64,000 bases of DNA from Acanthornis magna (taxonomy: Eukaryota; Chordata; Aves; Passeriformes; Acanthizidae). Positions 1 to 12,190 of the stretch are shown one piece after another. Numbering within the stretch: the first letter of the stretch is position 1; every line of letters starts with the position of its first letter. Location: the NCBI GenBank assembly GCA_036785705.1, contig JAWUZG010000005.1, positions 3,220,001-3,284,000 on the forward strand, written 5' to 3'. Both the position numbers and the translations under genes were made by a program. The notes below the pieces were generated by a model. It was given only the letters and a program-made list of their open reading frames with translations, searched no databases and was not told the origin of the DNA.

Positions 1-120
1 GGAAACCACATGGCTCTGGCTTTCTGATTGGTACTCGTGACATCCCAGTATTGGCAAACCAGGGACATATTAACTGTGTGCTCTATTTTCCGCCCTTAAT
101 TATGGCCAGCTAGTCTAAGT

Positions 121-152
121 TTTCTTTCCTTTCCTTTCCTTTTTTTTTTTTT
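121..152 (+). repeat. (TTTCC)n microsatellite running into poly-T
   Basis: About four pentamer units of the TTTCC/CTTTC type run directly into an unbroken stretch of about 14 T. This is a simple pyrimidine repeat. It could equally be the complement of a purine (GGAAA)n tract or an old poly-A tail on the minus strand, but no retroposed sequence is recognisable beside it. Length variation between individuals is likely for such a tract. Confidence 0.8.
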
Positions 153-2405
153 AAAGGATTTGAGTGACAAAGTGACTATGCATATCATTCTACATTTGAA
201 CTGTAAGACTTCAGTATTTCTACCTCTAGTGTGTAATTGGATCAGCTGCCAGTTACAGAAAGGAGCTGGGTGAGTATTAAGTGTGTGGAAAATGAAGAAG
301 AGTCCAAGTGTGAAGGGGAGGAATAATTTGACAAAGCCTGCAGTGAGCTATACGTGGTTTTCTCGTTCCAAAATGGAGTAGGTTTTGAAGCGCATGAGAA
401 AAAACTGGCTTTGATTTATTAGCTTTGGTTCACAGAATGCCAGCCACAATCTTGGAGCAACTCAAGGCATACGGAAAACCACAGACCCTGCCCCAAGGAA
501 CTCACAATACCCACATTATCATAACGAGGATGGACGAGTGCCAGCCTGAAAAACACTCTGCTTTTATCTGGGTCTTGAACAACCTTGTCAGGCAGGGCAC
601 AAAGCTACTGCCAGGACTGGGGCTTCGTGTGACCATCGCGTGGTGGCCCTCAAACCATCACACCCTATGCTCTTTTGCAGGTCCCCACTGCAGCACTTGC
701 TGACTTGAATTTGAAGTTTCTCAAAGAAATGAAGATGATGTAAATATGAAACAGTTTAGAACCTACTAAAAAAATCCACGGTAAATCTCAGCCCTTTACA
801 AAGGTGATAAATAGGTGAGGACTGTGCAGTCAGAAAGGTGACAGTGTTTCTGTCAGGACAAGAAAGTTGAGTTCCAACACTATGCACAGGTTAGGCAGGA
901 TCACACAGACAGAAAGACAGTTCTTTATCCAGCAAGTGTTCAGCCATTTTATCTTTATCAAGGGCAAGCAAATGCCCTCAGATAAGAACGGAGAGTCTCT
1001 AAGTTTCTGGTCAAACTCTGCTGATGGGACAGAAGAGCTGGAGATTGAGTGGGCAGCCAGAACATTCTTCACTTTGCATTCAAAGATGCAACTCAGGACA
1101 ACAATCTAGTCATGAAGTGGCCAATTTAGAGGATTAGGAGAGAGGTTTGCAGCCTGAAATCAAGGAAAAGGTCACAACATCCAGAGCAGCCCATGAAACA
1201 AGCAGAAGAAATGGCAATTACCTGGAAATTCCCAGACTGTTGTCCCTCAGCTACAGAAATGCTCCATAAAATCCAGCATGGTCATCTGTAAGGAGTGACA
1301 AAGAAAAATTCGTTAGTGGTGCAAACAAGAATTACAAACATGCCAGATGACTGCCCAGTGGCAACCAGGATCTGTGTAGGGCTGCCAAGGAGGTGGAGAG
1401 AGCAAAAACCAGCTGGGATTTGTTACCTCCCAAGTCTGGGGAGCTACACCTGGTGGTTTGCTGCCCACAGGGCCAAACTGATATCCTGGGATTTGGAAAT
1501 TCCTCTGCTCTGCCTTCAGTAGCAGCCACTAATTGAGAGGAGCAGTGTCCTAAAGGGCCGCAGGGTCACGGCCATAGAGTCCCATCCTTTCCGGTATAAA
1601 AGCCCTACAGACAAGTCTATCAGGCAAAAAACACAACAAAAAACCATCTCAAAATCATTTCTCTCTGACTCTCCAAGGGGGTTAGGGCATTAAGACAGAA
1701 TGCCCAACCTCAAAGGAAGTCAAGATTGGATCAGAACATCTCGGAGAGATAGAGAAGGAGAGATGGCAAGAGGCAGCAGTGTAAAGGTTTTATCAGCATG
1801 AGTTGGGGATGACCACATTACTCACAGGTCACTGTGCTTTCCAGCTGACTAGCAACAGATGAAATAAGGAAAACAACGGCCTCTGGATTTCCAGGTAGCA
1901 GCTGCAGCCAAGGCTGCCTTTTCAACTGCCCTTTAGTGTGGAATATGCAGGCACTGCTCAAAAACCTCCCAACTTTCCATGCGAAATGGAACCATGAGGG
2001 CCCACTATCAAGGAGAACATCGAGGTAATATTTGTGTCGTTAGAGGGAGGAAAACTTCAAATGCAAGGCACGTGGTTTTCCATACAGCTTGCACGCTTCC
2101 AGTATTTCCTAATATTGAATCAGAAGTCCGTCTGAGATCCCTGTGGATCTCCAGCAGGAAGGCACCAGGAATGGGTTATCCTGATGTGAATCTACAGCTG
2201 GTACACCAAAAAACAGGCATAGTTCTTCATGTCCCATAGCAGCAGCCACAACACAGATTTTGTTAACTAACAAAGATGTTAAATATAATTTATTTATACT
2301 GAAGTGATGCCATTCTGCCAGGCTCTGCACAGAGACTTTATCACGGGCTGCTCGCATTTCTGGACGCTGCCATCTAATCAGATACGTACCCCGAGATCCC
2401 AACAG

Positions 2406-2439
2406 CTGAGGGGAAAATTACACTGAGGGGAAAATTACC
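2406..2439 (+). repeat. 17-bp tandem duplication
   Basis: Two adjacent 17-bp units, CTGAGGGGAAAATTACA and CTGAGGGGAAAATTACC, differ only at the last base. The high identity suggests a recent local duplication by slippage or microhomology-mediated repair. Nothing else in the surroundings is repeated. Confidence 0.85.
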
Positions 2440-5400
2440 GTTCCTGACACTTCTCAAATTAGCGAGAGCTAATAACGATAAGGATTTGTGGGATACTTCT
2501 CTCGCCAGGGCTGGATGCACATGGGGTAATGCCCTCCTGCTCTGTGCTGAATTCTCACCCTGCACTGCAATGTTGTTTCCTGTGCTGAGATTTGCTGCTT
2601 GTGTTTGAACTCTCTGAATACTCTCTTCAGCTCCACACAAGGAGCCAGAGGCCTTGGTAACCTTCTACCCCAGCTGTTCTTTTTCATGCAGGGCTCTGAT
2701 GGCAGTGGTCAGTGACAGCAGCAGAAAAACCCAAGCCACGCCACTCACAAACAACAGTGTCATACTTTGTGTACAGTTTTATGTAATATTTCGATAATTT
2801 CAGCTAGCCACATTCTTACCGGTGTTGAAATAACCAGAAAACTGTGGATGCTTCAAATAATTCAGAAAACATCACAATAGACCTGTGCGAACATTTACAC
2901 TTCTTCCCATGAAGAACTCAAATCAGTCAAACTCTGAGACTTGATTTTCAGCTGATATAACCCCCCTAAAACAATGTAATTATTGGTAGAACAGTTTTCA
3001 CTCTGAAGTGCCCTGGCCCCTCTGTCTCCTCCATGTGAGCAGAGGGAACAGGTACCAGCAGGGGAAGGTTTCACAACTGTGTCTCCCTGGTGTGAGTTCG
3101 CACCAGGAGCTGCCTTTTACGCCAGCAAGTTTTCTTTTTCCTTCATTCAGGAAATTGTCTCTTTCGAAATGTAATCAACAAGAGAATCCCCTTTCTGTTG
3201 TCCAGCTTTGGAAGAGGAGCCTGATTTCTGTTTTCAGCTAAAAATCCTCCAAAAGTCAAGAGAGAATGCAGTGGGAAGGTATTAGAGAGCAAAAGTAAGT
3301 GGCACCTCTAATATGTTTTACCAGGATATAGGAAGAAGATAAATATGAGACAGACAAACAAGAAAGTTTAGGAAAGAAGGGGGAAAACACATAGAAGATG
3401 TAGTAATAAAGGAACCCCATCAGTAGCAACAACTTGAGGCAAAAAGAGGACTGATGGATAGCTGGGCTAGCATGAGTGAGGAAGGGTAAAACAAACCGTT
3501 TCAAAGCATGAAAAAAGAAAAACAAATTGCATTTAAAAAATAGTGAGGAAAAAAAAAAGCCACAGGACAAATAAAACAGAGAATGAGGACTTCTAAGAGC
3601 ACAAAAGCAGAGGTCAGTATCCCATGGTCATTTCCTAACAAAGAAGGAAGCAGAAATGAAGAAAAATACCTAAATATAAAAGACTACTTATAAACAAAGG
3701 GCACATTGAGTGCTACCCCATGGTTGTTTCGAAGGTTTGCTATCAGCGTATCTCCAGTGATAAATGCCTTCACACGATGCCAGCTCTCTGCAGGCACAAC
3801 TGCAGCAAATCCGTTGTGCCAGGCAGCAGACAAAGTGACAAGGCATCACTTCCCCATTCCACGTGGCACGGCCCTGCTCCATGCACATCCTCTCCGGGAG
3901 AAACCCAGGGAGAGGAGCACACCAGGGCAGCAGGGCAGGGGGTGTCCAGCAGCACCGAGGGGGAGAACACAAATGGGGAACTAAATTGGCAGCCTGGAGC
4001 TTCACTCAAACGATGATTACATGAGCCCATCTCTGACCAAGGCTCCTCATCCCACATCCTGCTCCAAATTCCTCTGCTTTGTATCTTGGGAACTGGTTTG
4101 TCTAGGCAGAAAAAAATACTTCTAGGTCGTTCTTGCCACACCCACCCAAACTGAAAATTGCCGAGAGTCCTCTGAATGGCAATGGCATCCACAAAACACT
4201 GGAAAGACAAGAACATGTTCAGCAGCTGTTTAGTGACTGTTGAGCCTGGGCTGCTACCATGTCACGACAGTAACCTCGTGCTGTTCATTAAGCTCAGGTT
4301 AATGTCCCAAACTGCCTTCTCAGTGTCCTGGAGCACAGCTCCAAGCTCAGTTTTCCATGGAGAGAGGAGCATCTGAGCCGCCTCAGCGACCTGAAGAGCC
4401 ATGGTAGGGATGTGCAGGCCCAGTGCTGGGCAGGGATGGGGCTCCATGGAAAAAGGGAAGGCCTTGTTTTAGAAGCAAAGATGATGGGTGACCGTCAGAA
4501 TTTATGCAGAAGCTTGATGGGGTTAAAAGTTGTGCCTACTGATGTGTTTTCAACCAATCCCCAGGCATTATCCTGCACGTGGGCAAATGCTGTTCTCCCT
4601 TTCAGCCCATCAGTGAGGTTATATGATTAACACCAATAATTTCAAAGGCAATATTCTGTCTATTGATCAGAGCCCCATTCTGGGAGGGAAGGATTCACAC
4701 TGACACTGAAAGTTGAATTTGCAACGTTTGTATGTACATTCACTTGCAACAAAAGAGCCACAGATAGTCTTCTATTTATCAGTAAAATCCAGTTAACTCC
4801 TGTGGTATCAAACCAACATGAGAGGCAACATAATCTGGCCCCAAATCCTCAATTCCACGAAGTCCCACATCTTGCTGCCACAAAGAGGAGGCTGAGCAGA
4901 TCATGCCCAGATCCTGCAGTCTTTACTCAGACCTCAACTGTCACGGAAATATTGCCTTAACTCACGACAGTATCTCCACTACAAGTACCCCTGTCCATAT
5001 CAGCTTTGCCAAAATAAACACTGCTTTGGTTTGGGGGGTTTGGTTTGTTTGTTTTGTGGCTGGGGTGGGGAAAAAAAGATGCAGGTTAATTTTTTGGATG
5101 GAAAAAATATAGATAGAAATCTACTTTTTTTTTTTTCTGGAACCTACAGCTAAGAAACACAGAACAGCTTTTTTTTGTCCCCCCACACCCTTGCTCCGTA
5201 CACCACCCTTGCTTTAAGATTAACTGTCGATCTGTGCTACCCTTGAGGCCAGACATTCTTTGGATTTGGTTATTATATCAAGGTGCATTTGTGCTTCTAA
5301 ATGGGCAGCTGTACTGTAAATGGAGCACAAAGGAGCAAAATTCAGCCTGCTCCAGCGTGGGTCCAAAGCCTGGCGTGTCTGTGATGCTATAGCCTTTTGT

Positions 5401-5879
5401 TTCAAATGCAGATAGATAAACTACAGCCTTTTTTCCATGACGGTTATAATGCAGAATATGAAAAACTCTTGGGATGGTTTAAGCTGCAGGGTATTCTCCC
5501 AGAGTTCTGTCCAAAAATAATCTAGTAAAAATGTGGACAGAGAACCATCGACCTCTGCTTTCCCCCGAACATATGCAGCTCTGATCAGTCTGGTATTTCA
5601 AGAAAAACAAGGTCCTGAACCCTAATCCTCAGACACATAACAAAGCGCACTTCACAGCTGTGATGCACAGCTACTATCAGCTCCGAGGCCTGAGTGGGTC
5701 CCAAGACAATGCCTCCTTTATCACCCAGAGGACAAATATCTAGACAGCAATATTTTCTGCTTGAATGCTTCAAGCATCTCTCGCAACTCCTGACTGAAAG
5801 AGAAAACTGAGCTGAGAGTGTTTGCTGAGTGATTATTTTAATTTACTACTTGATGTAAATCTAAATGAACTGACATCCA

Positions 5880-6250
5880 GCTTGAGATGGACAGAAAACA
5901 ATCATTGTGAAAAAAGAAAGAAGGCTAATATTACAATATCATTTGAGTAGCACAGGTTTAGGCAACTTTAGCAGTGGCAATGTAATAGATAGTGAGGCAC
6001 GGTTTGCATTTCCTTTTCTTCACTCAATTACCATAATAAGTTCTGTAATTTTAGGGCTGTTTATTTATCAGGCGACGATAACAAAGACGCTCAGAACACG
6101 GTGTCTGAATGCAATAGTACAAAGCAGCCCAGTGTAAGCCCCCGCATGAAGAGGGATCGCTGATTCCCACACACCTGATTATCCCTGCGTACCTGTGTTC
6201 AGAACCAGCAATATCCCCCTTTCTGTTAATTGCCAAAATGGCACACACTC
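5880..6250. promoter_or_regulatory. Candidate conserved enhancer-like block
   Basis: This non-coding stretch is dense in transcription-factor-like words. A perfect inverted pair of SOX cores, ACAAT-C-ATTGT, sits at 5898-5908. An octamer-like TTTGCATTT is at 6003-6011, a forkhead-like TGTTTATTTA begins at 6058, and AACAAAG lies at 6080-6086. Homeodomain TAAT/ATTA cores also occur. There is no repeat in it and no open frame of note. Each short word is expected by chance in AT-rich DNA, so the call rests on density and on general resemblance to vertebrate conserved non-coding elements. It is inference until aligned. Confidence 0.25.
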
Positions 6251-6437
6251 AGCGCCTGGCTTGAAGCAGAGCAAGGGAAAGGGGTAGGAAAGGAAGAAAA
6301 CTTCCTGGTGAAGTTCTCCAGTGCTTTAAAAATCTGTCAAGTCACTGTGCTGAGCTTTCTCCTATGAACAATAGATTTGGGACCTGGCCTGCCTGCACCG
6401 GGAGTCTGTCACTGCTGCTCTCTGATCTGGGCTTCCA

Positions 6438-6681
6438 GCGTTTGATGGCTGCGCGGTGTCACGGAACAGCTGGAGGAGAGGCGCCCCGGCTGCGCGGAGA
6501 CGGAGGGGAAAAACAACAAACAAAAAGCAAAAGCAGAGGTTTCTTTGTGAGGCAGATGCACGGTTCTGGGCTCTGCCAGAGCCAGACGTGGCACCTGCGG
6601 CGTGGCCTGTGGTGCCCTGCGCTGCTGCCCCGGACCCATCGCGCCCAAAGGAGCGCCAGGGAGAGGATGCAACGCGACCCC
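6438..6681. promoter_or_regulatory. CpG-dense cluster (CpG-island-like)
   Basis: By hand count about 20 CpG dinucleotides fall within roughly 240 bp. The flanking kilobases have only a few each. The segment is GC-rich, with words such as GCGCGG and CCCCGG, and is split by an A-rich stretch (6508-6532). Bird promoters and orphan distal islands have this composition, but no TATA box, initiator or first-exon open frame can be assigned. It could be an unmethylated regulatory island, the start of an unrecognised transcript, or an old GC-rich insertion. Open frames cross it on both strands (for example 6364-6849 + and 6459-6914 -), which is expected of stop-poor GC-rich DNA. Confidence 0.45.
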
Positions 6682-6850
6682 ATGGGGAAGTCCAGCAACA
6701 GCTGGTTGGGAGTTGAACCCAGTGGGTTCACCATCTCCTGCAGAGCTCTGAAAACACTGGAAAACAAACCTGATGGTTTTCGAGCGAAGACCACCTCCAG
6801 TAGCACCACCAGCATGGATGAATGGGTGGGAGGCACCACATATCCATAGC

Positions 6851-9800
6851 TCCGTGCCTCCCTCAGCACATCAAAGCCTGTGCTGCACCCCGAAGGTTGA
6901 CTGAAAGCACCCAAGACAATTTTTCATTACACCCTGAGATGCTCATGTCAGTTTTTGGGGGATTTGCAGTTGGACAGACTGATCTATATGCCAAATTTCT
7001 TGCACATTGACTTAAAAGTATGTACCTAATTCAAAACAAAACTCAGAGAGTAATGTCTATTTTGCATATACCAAAGATCAATGGAAAATCCCATGATTGA
7101 ATAAGAATAAAAGGAGTTGAATGAAAATGGAACTCAATGGGTTTCTGAGAATGCCACTGAACAGCCTCGAGGTTTTGGAAGAATACCAGGCCTTCCTATT
7201 CAATGGCTTGAACCACTACCTTAAAGAAATCTCTGCAGTTCCTTCTTAAATTCTACAGGAGGCTCAAAAGCACGTCGGGAATATTTTTACTCCGTACCAT
7301 AAGATGTTTTTCATCAGAGTAACATGCCTCTTAACCCATAGCCATATATTCAATTAAATTGCATGGGCATATGTGTGTTTATTTACATAATGTGTAAATG
7401 TATAGCTGGGTATATATAAACAAAAGGCTTTGCTAACAGGGAGGAACACACATGGCGGTGTAATTTGTGTATACGCACACTGTGCGACTGCAGCCGCTCA
7501 CGTCAACACCATCCATCACCTGTATTCACCAAAACCCCGGCAGCTCTGCTCCACACGCTGCCTACAAGTCCACTACCATGATAATCTCCTTCCTCAATTA
7601 ATTAAGGACAATTTAAATATTTTAAGTGAATTACATTACCATGACAAAACAGTAAAATTTAAATTGTGGAGCTGTGAGAAGGAGAAAACCTGTGACAAAG
7701 TCCCTCTTTCAACGCAGTTGTGGAGAAGGATCTTACAAATTGACAGTGTACATTATGCACAGCCTAACTGTGGACATTTTCTGTCAAGCACTTAAACACA
7801 GAGACACAACAACGGCTCCAGTGTGAAAAAAGAATTATCTCTGGGGGACTGGTCCTCACTAAGGGCAACCTTGACAAGTCCAAGCAGGCACCTGGAGCAG
7901 CATTTAAAATAACCCTGCCATACCAAAGAGGTTCATCATGAAGCCCTGTCTAAATTATTGTGGGTTTGCAAAGAACCTCCATTAACTGCCCTTATGGAAA
8001 AACACTATTAGTCTACTGAAAAGAGTATTTTTTAACTGCCCCTGTCAAATATTGCTTCATTAACAGGGCTACAAATACACGGCATGAAACGTCACAGATG
8101 GAATTTTTTTTTTTTTTTGTTAGTTCAGTGGGGCTTCTTACAACAGATCTGAAATTTTACATTCAGGACTTAGCAGCAAAATAACGTTTTCCCTTCTAGG
8201 GACAAAATTCTGCAAGGAAAGTTTTCAAGAAATCCAGTTTGTATTTATATCCTCCCCGTGCAGCCACTATGGATCTCACACTCCTTCCACTGATGAAGTG
8301 ACTGATTAACACATGCCGTTCCTGGGATTTGCAACTTAAAGGCTGGATCCTGCCACACGTCCGTGAGTCAGCCTTAATCACATGAGCAGCCCCCAGCAGG
8401 AGCAGGGATCGGGCCCTTCCAAAAGGAGCAGAGCTTCATTAGCCCCTTCGTGTGACTCGACAAATATGCATCTGCTAATGGAGAGCCATGATGCAGCTAC
8501 CTCCAAACTCAGGTTACTCACGCCAGGGATCGGGGAGGGATCTGGGACTTCCAGGAGTGAAAGCAGATTACAGTGAGACCATATTGTGCAGCAAGAAGGA
8601 CCTGAAGGTCTCAGAGCTCCTGCTGCTCTTTCTCCAGCAACCTCAACCATGCTCAGCGTGTGATGTAATAACTGCAGAAATTATGGTGATGTAACACAGC
8701 ACAAGGTGAAATTCCCTGAAAACCCAAATTCTGGATGAAAGCCCTCGAAGCAGTTTTCCTGCCAATGAGAAGTGGAGGACCAAGCACCCCATCCCTGAGA
8801 GAAGAGGGATTGCTTAGCCAGGAAAAAAAAAATCAAGGGTGCCAACATTTCAGTGTGAAGATCACACTGCATTTCCTGTTGGCAATTCTCAGCTGTAATT
8901 ATGGAAACTATTGCAATTAGGTTATTCTAATTATGAAAATCTATTTCCTTTTAAAGATTTCAGAGCAACCTTTTTTTTTTTTCAAATGAAAAAGAATACA
9001 TAAAACCACTGAAATCCTTTGAATTCCTTCTCGTGCCACAGAATCTGAGCACAATTTATCTAGATAAGTTTTAATTATAGCCTTTCCAGAAAGACAGTAC
9101 TCTGTATAAATAAAAAGAAATATAATTGATAAATGTAGTCAGATGGTACCAGGTTGTTTAAATAGACCATTAAGCTCAAAATGTCTAAAGTTAAATTAGA
9201 TTGTATTCTCTTTCACCTAGGGCTTTTGTAAGGCACAACTGGCATGTATAGTCTTGTCCACATTAATTTTTACTGCCACGGTCAAAAAGCAGCATAAGTC
9301 TGCAGCTTGTGTAGAATTTTCTGTCTTTATTTGACGTGATCATAGTGGATGAATTAGCTCCCTTGGTGCAGGGAGTGAAAGAAGGTTAGTTGAGGGAAAT
9401 AAGGAATTTTCAGAGGAAAGAAAAAGTTTGAGGGAAACATATGGTTTAAATGCTCTAGCCTATTTCAGATCAAGCTGAGAGAGTTGAGATCTGTTGGTTC
9501 AGAGATCCAGTTCACTGCACATTCCTACTGTGCCTGCCTACTAATTGCATCCCATGTTTGTCAATCAAATATTTGCAATTAACAAAAATATTCCCTTAAG
9601 AGACATATAACAGAGGCTGCTAAGGATCCATTGCTTTGCTATTAGACTCAGCTCCAAAAAAAAAAAAAGTCTTTAAAAATATTCTGCTGATGATGACACT
9701 GCCAGACACTTCCAGTCAAAACATTAACAAGCAGAATAGGTGGCATGGGGGCTTTTCAAAGAGATTTTTTTCAAAGAAGAAAAACTTTGATCTTAGTGTT

Positions 9801-10380
9801 TCTGACCCATCCTCCACCTCTGATTCTTCAATCTACAAGTACATATAGTGGTTTAATTTCACTCAGTGCATAACTTGCCTAAGGAGAAACGTTGATCTAG
9901 ATTTTTTTTTATTTAACTCCAATTTAACTGATGCTCTAAAGCTGCCCTATCACTGCATAATGCACACTCACACGAGGTTTCTAAGCAGAAACTGAAGAAA
10001 GCAGACTAGAATAATAAGAAATGCACAAGGTTCAGAGGAAACATTAATTTGTAAATAGGTAGAAACGCCAGTAATTTGTTGGGAATTGAAGACCTTCTGT
10101 ATGAAACAGTGAAGCTTAGCAGCTGTGCACTGCTGTTTTATAAATCAATATTACATCTGAAGGTGGTGTTTGAATGCTTGTATCATTGTGGTTTGAGTCA
10201 AACAAAGTTCTGTGATAAGAAATGATCAAACAAAACAAACAAAATCCCTTCCCCTGTCTTGCCGGATAAATTCCAAACATAATTCCACAAGAGGGATAGA
10301 ACATTGAAACCATCCACTTTTTTATAATTGCATAAACCCCTCAGTCACAGAAAGATGATTGGATTGGAGATGGACTATTG
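6851..10380. other. Gene-free non-coding DNA between two CpG clusters
   Basis: No gene or recognisable transposon is seen. The stretch is AT-rich with a T-run at 8106-8120, A-runs near 8822-8831 and 9656-9668, and a small inverted repeat at 7381-7399 (7-bp arms, 5-nt loop). TAAT- and ATTA-rich patches occur around 7590-7660 and 9540-9600. The longest open frame is 121 codons (7430-7795) and has no recognisable domain. Confidence 0.7.
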
Positions 10381-10399
10381 TATTGTCAAAGCCATGGCT

Positions 10400-10760
10400 C
10401 ATGCCAGCGGAGAGCTCCCGCGGAACGATAACGGCGCCAGCATTTTCCGTGCGGCCCGCGGTGGGCTTCAAAGCCCAGCCCAGCCAAAATGCCGTGCTCT
10501 GGAGTGAGCATGACTGGGACCGGGGGACTGCAGCCTGCCACTCCACCTCCACCACTAATTCCTTCAGTGCCATGAGCAACCACTTATCCTCACTGCTGCA
10601 CTTTCTCCCGCTACATACAGAGGATAATGCACAGCCAGCGAGCGAGAAGAGCTCACGCTTCAGCCAAGTCTATCCAAGGAAAAATGTGCCAGCACAGCCC
10701 GGCAGGTACAGCTTGATTTGCAGATTTGCCTCGTGTCAGCACAGCCTGCACCTGCAAACA
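10400..10760. promoter_or_regulatory. CpG-dense cluster (CpG-island-like)
   Basis: About 18 CpG are counted by hand from 10381 to 10740. Twelve of them lie in the 130-bp core 10400-10530, which includes CCGCGG twice and an ACGGCGCC word. The neighbours on both sides are CpG-poor. This is the second of three such clusters in the window. It is an island-like signature of DNA kept unmethylated in the germ line or under constraint, but no transcript start can be pinned to it. Open frames cross it on both strands (10359-10847 + and 10322-10579 -) without any family resemblance, so coding use is not supported. Confidence 0.4.
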
Positions 10761-11839
10761 GAACCTTTTTCCTGCCATCCACCAATTCTCCCACACAAAA
10801 TGAAGCAGAATCCCAGCAATGTTAATGATTTTCCCAATCAGAAGTGATCTAAAATGCTGCGTGCCCCCATGAGTGACATTGCTTCCTTTCCTCAAAGGCT
10901 GTAAATAATCACGAAATGTTCTGAAGGCACAAAGGAGCTGCCTTCCCTTGCCTTTTTTTTTTTTTAATCTTTATAAACCATTTCCTTAATTTAGGCTGTG
11001 GCTTAAAAAACCTCAGCATCACAAAGCCATGTCTTTGCTTCTGTAATACTTGCAGAGAATGGGCAAAGAGACAGCATTTCTCATAACCCACCAAGCCCAG
11101 TTTCGGGAGCCTCAGGAAAGAGAGGGAGCTGGGAGAGCAGTATCTGCAAAGAAATATCCTGGGAGACATCTGCTGGTCACACCGAGCTCCAATCCCCCAT
11201 TGCAGCGCGCTGAGATGGGGGCTTGGGACTTTCTGAGTCAAGGGGCAACTCCGTGGTCACACAAATCATAACTCCACAGGAAACATGGATCAACCAACAG
11301 CCCTGCCTTTGGGCTCCATAAAGGATTTAGCAACATCCTTATTGTCTGACTTATTGCGAAAGGAAGCGAATCCATCCCTGCGACTGCAGGGAAGCAGCAG
11401 AGAGGCAAGACAGCTGAGCAGCATCCCACTCCAAGCTGTGGGCACCACTCCAGCCCAGTGACCAGGGACAGCCTTCCTGCCACTGCTGGATAAACAGACT
11501 CCAGAGCTTGGCATTTGCATCCCGCAGCTGCCTCTGTGCCCCTCGTGTGGCTTCACGGCAGATAAAGAGGGCACAAATCTGGGCAGCGCAGGGAGCAACA
11601 GGGACAAGGCAGAGCCTGACCAGCCTTCCAATGGCTGCTGCTGGGGGGATTTTTAATCACTGACTTGCATCAAAAAGCCCCGTTTGTAAACACCCAGCTA
11701 TCATTTTGCAGGGGGTTGTCAGATTACAGAATCTTATCATCAAGTTTGAGGTGGGAAAAGAAGAGGAGGAGATGGAGGAGGAGGGTATTTTTGTTCCTGT
11801 CCTTCATTTCCTGATAAGGAGACACTTTTGATCCAAGAG

Positions 11840-11935
11840 ATTTTTCTTTTCTTTTTTTTTCTGTTCTTTTTCTTTTCTTTGTTTTGTTTTGTTTGGGTGT
11901 TTTTTTGTTTTTAATCTGGTAGCATAAATTTGTTT
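11840..11935 (+). repeat. Pyrimidine-rich low-complexity tract with (TTTTG)n
   Basis: An almost pure T/C stretch passes into a few TTTTG units and then further T-runs. It is simple sequence with no recognisable transposon body on either side. On the complementary strand it reads as an A-rich tract, so the long-looking minus-strand frame here is only low-complexity lysine coding. Confidence 0.75.
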
Positions 11936-11999
11936 CACAAGATGCAGGTGTTTGAAAAATTTAAGAAGTTCTCTGGTTTGTATTCCTGGGCTCATTGAT

Positions 12000-12190
12000 G
12001 AGAAAGCTTACACGTGATGACATGGTGAGCTGAAGCAATGATTAAAAGGCTATTGCATATGCTCTTCCCAGCTGAGTTGTTGTTCTCGTCGTTGTTTTTA
12101 GAGCACAGAGAAAGTGTCTGCACCAGCTGCTAATAAGCTCTTATGCGACTCTAACATCATGATCTGATCACCCCAGAAGTGCAGAGTGGG
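12000..12190. promoter_or_regulatory. Candidate conserved enhancer-like block
   Basis: A compact, repeat-free stretch carries a perfect CACGTG E-box (12011-12016) and an octamer-like ATTGCATATGC (12052-12062). A CAGCTG E-box (12124-12129) is followed directly by TAATAAG. The spacing of basic helix-loop-helix, POU and homeodomain-type words resembles vertebrate developmental enhancers. This is recognition by eye only, and each single word is common by chance. Confidence 0.2.

Larger units (their letters stand above)
1..5815. other. Gene-free unique non-coding DNA
   Basis: No gene is visible. Stops interrupt every frame, and the longest open stretch is under 150 codons with no family resemblance. 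The only structured parts I see are a TTTCC/poly-T repeat near the left end, a 17-bp tandem duplication at 2406-2439, and A- or T-rich tracts near 3535-3560 and 5125-5137. A G/T-rich run at 5025-5070 precedes a short A-run. No transposon family was recognised by eye, although old diverged fragments could be hidden. Confidence 0.75.

Noticed and set aside
5033..5070. G-quadruplex
   Set aside because: Only three G-tracts of three or more are present (5033-5038, 5062-5065, 5067-5070), with a long gap, so the four-tract pattern is not met.
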